NCBI RefSeq assembly: GCF_000372525.1
Contig: NZ_AQUR01000095.1
Location: 88,343-152,342 of the forward strand
Source of the DNA: Cupriavidus neocaledonicus
Lineage (GTDB): Bacteria; Pseudomonadota; Gammaproteobacteria; Burkholderiales; Burkholderiaceae
Length of the DNA: 64,000 nucleotides
Reading direction: 5' to 3'
Shown: piece by piece, positions 20,677 to 30,257 of the stretch
Layout of the letters: each line of letters opens with the position of its first letter
How positions within the stretch are numbered: the stretch's first letter is position 1
Made by a program: the position numbers and the translations under genes
Notes under the pieces: model-generated
Database searches by the model: none
The model's input: the letters and a program-made list of their open reading frames with translations, nothing else
What the model was told of the DNA's origin: nothing

Positions 20677-20699
20677 GGGCGCCGCGCAACGCGGCGCCC
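20677..20699 (+). other. Perfect hairpin between gcvP and sdaA
   Basis: GGGCGCCGCG-CAA-CGCGGCGCCC is a 10-bp perfect stem with a 3-nt loop, but no T-run follows. It may slow 3'-5' decay or partly terminate, lowering sdaA relative to gcvP. Confidence 0.5.
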
Positions 20700-20734
20700 G
20701 CCGGCTTGGTCCGGCGTCAATCTGGAGGCCGTCC

Positions 20735-22111
<1,377 letters not shown>

Positions 22112-22166
22112 CGCAGGTGCGGCGTATCATGGCGGCGTTCCCCGGGCAAACAACAAGAGGACGGCC

Positions 22167-22904
22167 ATGCAGACCTTCCACCAGCTGTTCGACGAGACCT
22201 CGTCCACCTTCACCTACCTGCTGATCGACGCCGCCACCGGGGACGCGCTGCTGATCGATCCGGTCGACCACCAGCTGGAGCGCGACCTGAGGCTGCTGCA
22301 AGCGACCGGCGCGCGCCTGGCGTGGGTGATCGAGACCCACGCCCATGCCGACCACATCACCTCGGCCGGCCACCTGGCCCTGCAGACCGGCGCGCATACC
22401 GCGGCACCGTCCGGCTGCGACATCAAGCCCGCGCACAAGCAGCTGATCGACGGCGACACCGTCGCGTTCGGCAAGCAGGTGCTGCGCGCCATCCATACCC
22501 CCGGCCACACCGCCGGCAGCATGAGCTACCTGTGGGAAGAAGCCACCGCCGACGGCATCGTGCGCCGCGTCTTCACCGGTGATGCGCTGCTGATCGACGG
22601 CTGCGGCCGCACCGATTTCCAGTCCGGCGACGCCGGCACGCTGTACGACAGCCTGACCCGCAAGCTGTTCGCGCTGCCCGACGACACGCTGGTCTATCCG
22701 GCCCATGACTACAAGGGCTGCACGGTGTCCACCATCGGCCATGAACGCGCGCACAACAGCCGCGTCGCCGGCCGCACGCGCGAGCAGTTCATCGAGATGA
22801 TGCGCAACCTGAACCTGCCGCGCCCCAAGCTGATCGATGTCGCCGTGCCAGCCAACCAGCGCCTGGGCCTGCGCGATGGCGAGAGCGTGCCGCACGGCGC
22901 CTGA
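22167..22904 (+). CDS. MBL-fold persulfide dioxygenase-like protein (ETHE1/Blh type)
   Basis: A metallo-beta-lactamase-fold enzyme, probably a glutathione persulfide dioxygenase that turns GSSH into sulfite and GSH; glyoxalase II-like thioesterase activity is the alternative. The metal motif THAHADH covers residues 57-63 (His58, His60, Asp62, His63). Downstream ligand motifs are THTAGS-like [26 protein letters not shown] and YPAHDYKG. The [11 protein letters not shown] and PAHDYKG pattern is the ETHE1 variant, with one iron. Length is 245 residues. The start is ATG 22167 with GAGG eight bases upstream. It is 55 bases after sdaA and 29 before the OsmC gene, on the same strand. Confidence 0.82.
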   Translation: MQTFHQLFDETSSTFTYLLIDAATGDALLIDPVDHQLERDLRLLQATGARLAWVIETHAHADHITSAGHLALQTGAHTAAPSGCDIKPAHKQLIDGDTVAFGKQVLRAIHTPGHTAGSMSYLWEEATADGIVRRVFTGDALLIDGCGRTDFQSGDAGTLYDSLTRKLFALPDDTLVYPAHDYKGCTVSTIGHERAHNSRVAGRTREQFIEMMRNLNLPRPKLIDVAVPANQRLGLRDGESVPHGA

Positions 22905-22933
22905 ATTCTTTCCCCACACCGAGGAGTCCCTGC

Positions 22934-23407
22934 ATGTCCACCTACACCGCTGAAGTCCTGTGGCAACGCGACGGACAGGATTTCGCCGGCAACCGCTACA
23001 GCCGCCGGCATCTGCTGCGCTTCGACGGCGGCGCGGAAGTGCCGGGCTCGTCGTCGCCGCATGTGGTGCCGCTGCCGATGTCCGATGCCAGCGCGGTCGA
23101 CCCGGAAGAGATGTTCATCGCCTCGCTGTCGAGCTGCCACATGCTGTGGTTCCTGTCGCTCGCGGCCAGGCAACGCCTGGTGGTCGACCGCTACCTGGAC
23201 GCGGCCACCGGTGTGATGGAAAAGAACGCCGACGGACGCATGGCGATGACGGTGGTGACGCTGCGCCCGCAGGTCACGTTCGGCGGCGAGCACGAACCGA
23301 CGCGCGAACAGCTCGACGCCCTGCACCACGCCGCGCACGAGGCCTGCTTTATCGCCAACTCGGTCAGGACCGAGGTGCGCTGCGAACCGGTGTACGCCGG
23401 CGCCTAG
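22934..23407 (+). CDS. OsmC/Ohr-family peroxiredoxin-like protein
   Basis: Members reduce organic hydroperoxides or fatty-acid peroxides with a cysteine pair. The two characteristic cysteines are Cys68 in ASLSSCHMLWF and Cys138 in AAHEACFIANSV. The 157-residue length and the HLLRFDGGAEVPGSSSPHVVPLP start fit the YhfA/OsmC-like branch rather than Ohr. The start is ATG 22934 after a GAGGAG ribosome site. Its link to the persulfide-dioxygenase-like gene suggests a shared thiol/persulfide or peroxide detoxification role, which is inference. Confidence 0.85.
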   Translation: MSTYTAEVLWQRDGQDFAGNRYSRRHLLRFDGGAEVPGSSSPHVVPLPMSDASAVDPEEMFIASLSSCHMLWFLSLAARQRLVVDRYLDAATGVMEKNADGRMAMTVVTLRPQVTFGGEHEPTREQLDALHHAAHEACFIANSVRTEVRCEPVYAGA

Positions 23408-23426
23408 CCCCGCCAGGCACACGGCC

Positions 23427-24275
23427 ATGCCCGCCAGCGTGCTGCCCGCCGCCACGGCACCGTCGACGCCGCCACGGACGGCGCGGACGCGCCTGTGGTG
23501 CTGGCTCGCCGCGGCCCTGGCGGGCCTTGCCACGATCGCCATGCTGCAGGACCACTTCCTTTATTTCCCCGAACGCGCGTCGGCCGACGACATGGTTTCG
23601 CCCGGCCTGCGCGCGTGGCCGGGTCCGGACGACTTCCGCGGACTGGTGGCCGAGCCGCGCGGGCCGGTGCGCGCCACCGTGATGGTGTTCCATGGCAACG
23701 CCGGACATGCCGGGCATCGCGACTACTACGCCAGCGCGCTGGCGCCGCTGGGCATCCGCGTGATCCTGGCGGAGTACCCGGGGTACGGGCCGCGTCCCGG
23801 CGCGCTGGGCGAGCGCAGCTTTGTCGCCGACGCGGAACAGTCGATTGCGCTGGCGCGGCGCCAGTTCGACGGCCCGCTGCTGCTGATCGGCGAATCGCTG
23901 GGAGCTGGCGTGGCGGCGGCCGCGGCGGCGCGCCAGCGCGACAGCGTTGCCGGGGTCCTGCTGATCACGCCGTGGGACAAGCTGGCGCACCTGGCCTCGC
24001 ACCACTATCCCTGGCTGCCGGCCGGCTGGGTGCTGCGTGACCGCTACGACAGCGTCGCCAACCTCGCGGGCTTCGGCCGCCCGGTAATGGTGGCGGTGGC
24101 GGAACGCGACACCATCGTGCCGGCGCGCTACGGCGAGGCGCTACACGCGTCGCTGGGCGAACCGCGTCGCCTGGCGGTGATCGCCGGCGCCGGGCACAAC
24201 GACTGGAGCGCGCATGTCGACGCCGGCTGGTGGCGCGACGCGCTGGACTTCCTGCTGCCGCGCCAGCAGCGCTGA
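23427..24275 (+). CDS. Membrane-anchored alpha/beta hydrolase
   Basis: A 282-residue serine hydrolase with an N-terminal membrane anchor (about 22-40, LWCWLAAALAGLATIAML), so the catalytic domain probably faces the periplasm. The nucleophile is Ser157 in GESLGAG, the acid Asp228 in AERDTIVP and the base His257 in GAGHNDW. The oxyanion-loop motif is FHGNAGHAGHRDYY, as in the ABHD13/YfhR (BEM46-like) group. The start is ATG 23427, 19 bases after osmC, probably the last gene of the plus-strand operon. It ends 18 bases before the convergent ybdK-like gene. The substrate is unknown. Confidence 0.82.
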   Translation: MPASVLPAATAPSTPPRTARTRLWCWLAAALAGLATIAMLQDHFLYFPERASADDMVSPGLRAWPGPDDFRGLVAEPRGPVRATVMVFHGNAGHAGHRDYYASALAPLGIRVILAEYPGYGPRPGALGERSFVADAEQSIALARRQFDGPLLLIGESLGAGVAAAAAARQRDSVAGVLLITPWDKLAHLASHHYPWLPAGWVLRDRYDSVANLAGFGRPVMVAVAERDTIVPARYGEALHASLGEPRRLAVIAGAGHNDWSAHVDAGWWRDALDFLLPRQQR

Positions 24276-24293
24276 GACCTGGCCGGAGTGGCC

Positions 24294-25409
24294 TTACGTC
24301 GCCCAGCGCTCGCAGGCCTTGCGCACGGTTTCGCGCTGGCTGCGCGCCTCGGCGTCGACCTGGCGCAGCCAGTGCGCGTCGCCGTCGCGGTGCGCGGCCA
24401 GCGCGCGGATATTGGCCAGCGCCTCGAGCGAGCCGAGCGCCTCGGCATGCGGCACCAGCGCGTCGCAGATCGACAGGATATGGTCCGCGATCGGCATGCG
24501 GGTCAGTTCGTTGGGATGCACGTATTCGCCCTCCAGCCCGAAGCGGCAGGCCTGGAAGCGGTTGAAGGTGTACACCAGGTAGTCGTCTTCCTGCGGCATG
24601 AACGGGCGCGACAGCAGCAGGTAGCGCGCCAGCATCTGGATATACGCGGCGATATCGCAGGCGCGCTGCACCGTCAGCGGCGTGTCCATCACGCGGACCT
24701 CGATGGTGCCGAACTCCGGCTTGGGGCGGATATCCCAGTAGAAGTCCTTCATGCTTTCGATCACGCCGGTGTTGCGCATCTTCTCGAAGTACGCGGTGAA
24801 GGCGTCCCAGGTCAGCAGGAACGGCGCGCGCCCGCTCATCGGAAAGGCCGCGACCGAATTCAGCCGCGCCGAGGCAAAGCCGGTATCGACGCCCTGCACA
24901 TAGGGCGACGACGCCGCCAGCGCGACGAAGTGCGGCACATAGCGGCCGATGGCATGCAGCAGGAACAGCGATTCGTCGGCACTGGGGCAGCCGATGTGCA
25001 CGTGCTGGCCGAACACGGTGAACTGCTTGGCCAGGTAGCCGTAGAGTTCGGAGATGTACTGGTAGCGCGGCGAATCGGAGATGGTGCGGTCGGACCATTG
25101 CTGGAACGGATGCGTGCCGCCGCCGGCAATGCCCAGGTTCAGCGAGTGCGACGCCGCCACCATCAGGTCGCGCATCACCGTCAGTTCTTCCAGCGCCTGC
25201 TGGTAGCTGTGGCAGATGCCGGTGCTGATCTCGATCATCGACGGGCTGATCTCTGGCTTGATGTCGCCGGCATGCTCGGCGCCCTTGAGCGCGCGCAGCA
25301 GGTCGGGCGCGAACGGCGCCAGGTCATAGTCGTGCCGGTTGACCAGCTGCAGCTCCAGCTCGACGCCGAAGGTCAGCGCCTCGGATTGCTTGAACGGTTC
25401 GAGCGACAT
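24294..25409 (-). CDS. YbdK-type carboxylate-amine ligase (glutamate-cysteine ligase 2 family)
   Basis: An ATP-grasp-like ligase of the GCS2 family; E. coli YbdK shows weak gamma-glutamylcysteine synthetase activity and its true substrates are unsettled. The 371 residues match YbdK (372). The N-terminal [11 protein letters not shown] is the family metal/ATP signature, followed by [37 protein letters not shown] and [16 protein letters not shown]. The start is ATG 25409 with GGAGG seven bases upstream. The start codon overlaps the stop of the antiporter gene (TGATG), so translation is coupled. The pairing with a KefB-like antiporter is noted in the findings. Confidence 0.88.
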   Translation of the reverse strand: MSLEPFKQSEALTFGVELELQLVNRHDYDLAPFAPDLLRALKGAEHAGDIKPEISPSMIEISTGICHSYQQALEELTVMRDLMVAASHSLNLGIAGGGTHPFQQWSDRTISDSPRYQYISELYGYLAKQFTVFGQHVHIGCPSADESLFLLHAIGRYVPHFVALAASSPYVQGVDTGFASARLNSVAAFPMSGRAPFLLTWDAFTAYFEKMRNTGVIESMKDFYWDIRPKPEFGTIEVRVMDTPLTVQRACDIAAYIQMLARYLLLSRPFMPQEDDYLVYTFNRFQACRFGLEGEYVHPNELTRMPIADHILSICDALVPHAEALGSLEALANIRALAAHRDGDAHWLRQVDAEARSQRETVRKACERWAT

Positions 25410-26635
25410 CAGCGCCCTCCTCCATTGGCCCGCATATCGACGCGGACTTCGCCGGCGTAGCGCAGCGCCCAGGCCGCGATCACGGGACCGAAAAGTTGTT
25501 CGATGGCCAGCGCGCACAGGATGATGGCCGTGAGGGGCTGCCCGGTGCCCGGGTACAGGCGCGCGACGTCATGCATCAGCAGGTAGGCCAGGCCCGACAT
25601 CGGCGCCAGCGCCAGCCCCAGCGCCATGCACTGGCGCAGGCTCAGGCCCGAGAACGATCCCAGCGACACCACCCCGGCGAACTTGGCAACGTGGCGCAGC
25701 ACCACCAGCGCGACGGCGTAGACGCCGCCCACGGCCCAGTCCTGCGCCGTCAGCGGCAGGCCCAGCGACACTACCATGACGATGATCAGCAGGCTGCCGG
25801 CGCTGCCGAAATGCGGCGGCCACACGTGCGGCTGGTCGTCCTGGTGCTTGAACACCACGCCGGCCAGCATCAGCGTCAGCGGCATCGACAATTTTAGTAC
25901 CCGGGTCAGCGCCAGCGTGAACAGCACCAGGCCCACCAGCACCAGGAAGCTGTAGTGGTCGTCGGCCGACATGCGGCCGTAGATGGCATGGCCGAGCTTG
26001 CCCACCACCCAGGCCAGCAGGCACGAGCCCAGCAGCAGGTACAGCGGATGCAGCAGCGCCGCGCCCAGGTTGCCGTATTCCGAATGCAGCCAGCCGGTGG
26101 CGACCTGCACGATGGCGGCGGCATAGATGCTGTTGAGCGCGGCCATGGCCAGCAGCCGCTCCGTCACCTGCCCGTCGGCGCGCAGCTCGTTCTTGAGCTG
26201 CAGCACGATAGTGGGCGAAGTGCTGACCGCGATGCCCCCGGCCAGGATGGCCACGCCGGGCGAGGCGCCGATCCACTGCAGCACCGCCGCCACCAGGCCC
26301 CAGGTCAGCAGGCTTTCGAAGGCGCTGGTCAGCAGCAGCCAGCGGTTGGCGCGCAGCCAGCTCAGCGACAGCCGGTGCCCGAGCTCGAACAGGGCCAGCG
26401 CCAGCGCCATATCGATCAGGATACGGGTCTGGTTGATCATGTTCTCGTCGACGATGCCGCGGCCCAGCATGCCCGCGCACAGCCCCGCCGCGGCGTAGCC
26501 GACGATGCGGGGGCAGCGCAGCCAGCGCCGGCTCAGCTCGCCCGCCAGGCCGGCACCGACCAGGGCCAGTCCGACCCAGAAGAGGCCGCCGGGCGCGAGC
26601 GGGAGGCTAGGAAAAAGTTGGCTCAGTCCATTCAT
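25409..26635 (-). CDS. Cation:proton antiporter (CPA2, KefB/KefC-like membrane domain only)
   Basis: An integral membrane antiporter of the Na+/H+ exchanger fold, about 12 hydrophobic segments in 408 residues. Segments seen include [36 protein letters not shown] and [22 protein letters not shown]; the last holds the unwound-helix motif of CPA2 members. It stops after the membrane domain and lacks the C-terminal RCK/TrkA-N nucleotide domain of KefB/KefC. The start is uncertain: ATG 26635 is chosen, and a GTG nine codons upstream is possible; neither has a good ribosome site. It overlaps the downstream ligase gene by one base. The transported ion is unknown. Confidence 0.85.
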   Translation of the reverse strand: MNGLSQLFPSLPLAPGGLFWVGLALVGAGLAGELSRRWLRCPRIVGYAAAGLCAGMLGRGIVDENMINQTRILIDMALALALFELGHRLSLSWLRANRWLLLTSAFESLLTWGLVAAVLQWIGASPGVAILAGGIAVSTSPTIVLQLKNELRADGQVTERLLAMAALNSIYAAAIVQVATGWLHSEYGNLGAALLHPLYLLLGSCLLAWVVGKLGHAIYGRMSADDHYSFLVLVGLVLFTLALTRVLKLSMPLTLMLAGVVFKHQDDQPHVWPPHFGSAGSLLIIVMVVSLGLPLTAQDWAVGGVYAVALVVLRHVAKFAGVVSLGSFSGLSLRQCMALGLALAPMSGLAYLLMHDVARLYPGTGQPLTAIILCALAIEQLFGPVIAAWALRYAGEVRVDMRANGGGR

Positions 26636-26726
26636 GGCGACATGGTAATGTAAGCACTTCACAATCCATGTCAGTGATTGTCCGACACCGCACCAAACGC
26701 GCGCCTTATTTCGGTCATCTTCCCGT

Positions 26727-26756
26727 AAAAAACGCCATCTGCGGATGGCGTTTTTT
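26727..26756. terminator. Bidirectional intrinsic terminator after the TPR gene
   Basis: A6-CGCCATC-TGCG-GATGGCG-T6: a perfect 7-bp stem with tails on both sides, 46 bases past the TPR gene stop on the minus strand. It also separates that gene from the antiporter-ligase pair. Confidence 0.88.
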
Positions 26757-26801
26757 ACATGGCTGACTTCTTCGGACGATTCGCTGGCCGCAAGAGACGT
26801 T

Positions 26802-28784
26802 TCAGACGCCCCACATCTTCCATACCGGACGGGTGGCCTTCAAGGCGGTCTCGACCTGCCCGTACAGCGCGCGCGTGGCGCCCTGCGCCGCACCGCGGGC
26901 GCGGGCCTGATCGAAGTAGCCGAGCGCGGCTTCGCGCTGCCCCTGCCCGAGCGCCGACTGGACCGCGCGCAGGTACACCTCGGCGTCCCAGTCGTCACGC
27001 GCGGCAAAGGCGGCGACGAAGTCCGCCAGCGCGGCATCGTGGCGGCCCGCCGCGTTGTGCACCAGCCCACGCTGTACGCGCGCGCCGGCCTGGTCCTGCG
27101 GATCGCCCTCGGTCAGCGCCACCGCCCGCTCGAACAGCGGCAGCGCGCGCTCGGGCTCGCCCCGGTCGCGCCAGACCTGGCCGAAACGGTTGTACAGCCA
27201 GGCATCCTCGACCAGCAGCGCGCGCCGCTGCTGGGTCTCGATCTCGGCCAGCGCATCGGTGCGGTCGTGCTCGTCCATGCCGTCCATGCGGGCCTGCAAC
27301 AGCGCGGCATAGTAGGCGCGCGCATGCGCCATCGGGTGCGCGGCCTCGCTGCGGGCTTCCACCGGCAGCGCGTCCAGGCGCGCATCCATGTGCGCCATCG
27401 CGGCGCGCGCGGCCTCGGTCGGCTCGGCGCCGCCGAGGGCCTTCCAGGCGGCGATCATGCGGCTGAAGGCCCACGTCACGTCGGCCGGGTTGCGCTCGAG
27501 CGGGTAGCGGTTGAGCACCTCGCCCGCCAGCTCCGCCACCTTCTGGTGCTGGCCCGCGTCGGCGTGGCAATCGAGCAGGTCGATCCAGTGCTCGATGAAC
27601 TCGCTCGCGGCCATGCCCTGGCGGTGCAGCGCGATGCGTTCGTCGGCATGCGCGGCGTCGGCAGGCAGGCTGCGCGCCAGCAGCCGGCACAGCAGCGAGT
27701 AGACATGGGGGTCGGCATTGCCGCCATGGCCGGCGGCATCGCCCTCGCCCGTGGCGAAATACCGGTCGAAGCGCGCCACGCCGGCGCGCCCGGCCTGCAC
27801 CAGCAGCGGCCGCAGCGCGGCTTCGGCGGCGGGCACATCGTCGATGAACTCGCCCAGCGCCATCGCGGCGCGGTAGTAGCCGGCGCCGTCGTCGGAGTGC
27901 TCGGTCAGCGTGAAGCGCAGCCACGGCTCGCGCCCGGCCGGGTCGGTGCCGCCGGTGCCACCGGTACTGACCGCGCGCTGCGCCAGCTGGTAGCGCCAGG
28001 CCAGCTCGCGTACCTGGCTCTGCGGGTCGGGCACCTGGCGCAGGTAGACGCCGAGGTCGTCGAGCGCGCCCTCCAGGTCGCCGACGCCATGGCGCAGCGG
28101 CGCGCGCAGCCGGCGCGCCTCGGGGTGGTCAGGGTGCTCGGCCAGCACGCGCGCGGCCTGGTCGGCGGCGACGGCGTCGCCGGCCGCGGCATCGAGTTCG
28201 AGCAAATGCGGGTTGTCCAGCGCGACCCGGCCCAGGCACACGCGCATCAGCGGCTCCGCCGGCACGCCGGCGGCTTCGGTGCGGGCGAGGTAGTCCGACA
28301 CCAGCGGCGCGATATCGTCAGCGCCCAGGTCGGGGTTGCGCACCATCAGGTCGTGCCAGTAGCGCGCCGCGCCTGCCATGTCGCCCAGCCGCAGCGCCGC
28401 CAGGCCGGCGTGGAAATGCGCGGCCCATTCGCCCGTCAGCAGGCCGCTGCGCTGCGCCGCCTCGTGCAGCCACGGGCGGGCCTCGGCATCGCGGCCCAGG
28501 CTCATCAGCATGGCGCCGTAGCGGTGCGCGATCACCCCGCGCGAGACCCAGCGGTGCGGCGGCTGCAGCGGCAGCGTGTCGAGCCGCGCCAGCGCCTCGT
28601 CCAGCACCGCCAGCGCGGCGGCGGCATCGCCGTTGTCAAAGTGCAGCCGCGCCCGCAGCGTGACGAAATCCACCACCTCGGGGCGCGCCAGCGACAGCTG
28701 GTCGGCAATCTGCAGCGCTTCGGCGAAGCGCCCCTGGTTGGCTAGCCCGATGGCGTGGTCGTAGCTGGCTTCCTGCTCGGACAC
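26802..28784 (-). CDS. Large cytoplasmic TPR-repeat protein
   Basis: A 660-residue protein rich in Ala-containing helical repeats. TPR-like units are clearest at the N-terminus (YDHAIGLANQGRFAEALQIADQL, VDFVTLRARLHFDNGDAAAALAVLDEAL in shorter pieces, about 8-70), around 115-150 (AAHFHAGLAALRLGDMAGAARYW), and at the C-terminus (about 545-640, WLYNRFGQVWRDRGEPERALPLF). No signal peptide, membrane segment or catalytic domain is seen, so it is probably a scaffold or adaptor. The start is GTG 28784, chosen because AGGAG lies seven bases upstream. It is single-gene, with its own terminator. The partner is unknown. Confidence 0.78.
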   Translation of the reverse strand: MSEQEASYDHAIGLANQGRFAEALQIADQLSLARPEVVDFVTLRARLHFDNGDAAAALAVLDEALARLDTLPLQPPHRWVSRGVIAHRYGAMLMSLGRDAEARPWLHEAAQRSGLLTGEWAAHFHAGLAALRLGDMAGAARYWHDLMVRNPDLGADDIAPLVSDYLARTEAAGVPAEPLMRVCLGRVALDNPHLLELDAAAGDAVAADQAARVLAEHPDHPEARRLRAPLRHGVGDLEGALDDLGVYLRQVPDPQSQVRELAWRYQLAQRAVSTGGTGGTDPAGREPWLRFTLTEHSDDGAGYYRAAMALGEFIDDVPAAEAALRPLLVQAGRAGVARFDRYFATGEGDAAGHGGNADPHVYSLLCRLLARSLPADAAHADERIALHRQGMAASEFIEHWIDLLDCHADAGQHQKVAELAGEVLNRYPLERNPADVTWAFSRMIAAWKALGGAEPTEAARAAMAHMDARLDALPVEARSEAAHPMAHARAYYAALLQARMDGMDEHDRTDALAEIETQQRRALLVEDAWLYNRFGQVWRDRGEPERALPLFERAVALTEGDPQDQAGARVQRGLVHNAAGRHDAALADFVAAFAARDDWDAEVYLRAVQSALGQGQREAALGYFDQARARGAAQGATRALYGQVETALKATRPVWKMWGV

Positions 28785-28881
28785 GTACTGCTCCTATGGA
28801 TGAAAAATGTGCGAGTGCGGGATTATGCGCCAATGGCGGGGATCGGGATTCGGTCCGGCCCGGCGCCGGCGCCCGGAAAAG

Positions 28882-28907
28882 AAAAAACGCCGCCCGCAGG
28901 CAGCGTT
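28882..28907 (-). terminator. Terminator of the LivJ-like receptor gene
   Basis: On the minus strand ACGCTGCC-TGCG-GGCGGCGT (8 bp with one G-U pair) is followed by T6, about 30 bases past the stop. Confidence 0.8.
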
Positions 28908-28936
28908 CTTCCGATGCGCCAGGCGCGGCCGGCAGC

Positions 28937-30088
28937 TTACTTGCCGCCCACCGTCTCCAGCACCGTCCACTTGCCGCCCACGACCTTGTAGACCGTGATG
29001 CCGCCGTCCTTCAGGTCGCCGCGCGCGTCGTACGCCAGGGTCTTGGTGGTCACGCCCTGCATGTTGGTGGCGGCCAGCACCGGCAGGTAGCGCGCCGGAT
29101 CGGTCGAGCCGGCCTTGACCATGGCCGTCATCATCGCGGTGGCGCCGTCATAGGCGTACGGCGAATAGGTCTGGACCTTCGAGCCGAAGCGCTTCTCGTA
29201 CTTCTTCTCGTAGGCGGCGCCGCCGGGCATCTGGTCCAGCGGCAGGCCGGCCAGCGACACCACGGTGCCTTCGGCGGCGGGGCCTGCGAGCTTGAGGAAG
29301 TTGTCGGTCTTGGACATTTCGCCCGACACCAGCGGGGCCTTGATGCCCAGTTCCTTGACCTGCTTGGCCATCGGCGCGGACTGGGTCTCGGCGCCGCCGT
29401 AGAAGATGATGTCCGGGTTGCTGCGCTTGATGTTGGTCAGCACGGCCTTGAAGTCCACCGCCTTGTCGTTGGTGAACTCGCGGCGCACGATCTTGCCGCC
29501 GGCGGCCTTGGCGGCCTTCTCGAACTCGTCGGCCAGGCCCTGGCCGTAGGCGGTGCGGTCATCGACGATGGCGATGTTCTTCGCGCCCAGCTTCTTCACC
29601 ACGAAGGCGCCGATCACCGAACCCTGCTGGGTGTCGGAGGTCATCATGCGGAAGGTGGTCTTGAAGCCCTGCCTGGTGTATTCCGGCGCGGTCGCCATGG
29701 CGATCTGCGGAATGCCGGCGCGGTTGTAGACCATCGACGCCGGGATCGTGGTGCCCGAGTTGAAATGGCCCAGCATGCCCTGGATGCCGTTGTCGACCAG
29801 CTTCTGCGCCACCACCGAGCCGGTCTTGGGATCGGCCTGGTCGTCTTCGGAGACCAGCACGAACTTGACTTCCTTGCCGCCGATCTTGGGCTTGGTGGCG
29901 TTCATGTCCTCGATCGCGAGGACGATGCCGTTCTGCATGTCCTTGCCATACTGCGCCTGGCCGCCGGTCATCGGGCCGGCGTAACCCAGCTTGATTTCCT
30001 GCACCTGCGCGAACGCGGCAGAGGCGGCGGTCAGGCCGGCCAGGGTCAGGGCAACGGTCATTGCCGTCTTGTGGAAAGTCGAGCTCAT
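28937..30088 (-). CDS. Branched-chain amino-acid ABC transporter substrate-binding protein (LivJ-like), orphan
   Basis: A periplasmic receptor of the Leu/Ile/Val family with 383 residues. Residues 1-27 form a signal peptide ending SAAFA. The mature protein opens EIKLGYAGPMTGGQAQYGKD, the classic first strand and ligand loop. It also has GHFNSGTTIPASMVYNRAGIPQI and DDRTAYGQGLADEF, contact segments of this family. ATG 30088 has AAGGAG seven bases upstream. No permease or ATPase genes are next to it; the complete liv set is 26 kb away and may be its partner, as E. coli LivJ and LivK share one permease. It ends with its own terminator. A tandem 11-bp repeat lies in its leader. Confidence 0.92.
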   Translation of the reverse strand: MSSTFHKTAMTVALTLAGLTAASAAFAQVQEIKLGYAGPMTGGQAQYGKDMQNGIVLAIEDMNATKPKIGGKEVKFVLVSEDDQADPKTGSVVAQKLVDNGIQGMLGHFNSGTTIPASMVYNRAGIPQIAMATAPEYTRQGFKTTFRMMTSDTQQGSVIGAFVVKKLGAKNIAIVDDRTAYGQGLADEFEKAAKAAGGKIVRREFTNDKAVDFKAVLTNIKRSNPDIIFYGGAETQSAPMAKQVKELGIKAPLVSGEMSKTDNFLKLAGPAAEGTVVSLAGLPLDQMPGGAAYEKKYEKRFGSKVQTYSPYAYDGATAMMTAMVKAGSTDPARYLPVLAATNMQGVTTKTLAYDARGDLKDGGITVYKVVGGKWTVLETVGGK

Positions 30089-30097
30089 CAGATCTCC

Positions 30098-30139
30098 TTG
30101 GGTCCCAAATGGTGCCGATGTGGTGCCGATGTGGTGTCG
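30098..30139 (-). repeat. 11-bp tandem repeat and small palindrome in the leader of the LivJ-like gene
   Basis: TGGTGCCGATG is repeated exactly at 30110-30120 and 30121-30131, followed by TGGTGTCG. Next to it, TTGGG-T-CCCAA (30098-30108) overlaps the first base of the AAGGAG ribosome site. The period of 11 is close to one helical turn. Confidence 0.6.
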
Positions 30140-30257
30140 TTACCGGCAGTTGTATTGCGGCGCGGCCTGGCAGTGCCGCGCCGTGCTTTCTCTGCGCGGC
30201 GGGGCAGGATCGCCGCCACCGCCGCGCGCTTCGACATGACGCCGTCCGAGGGTTGCC

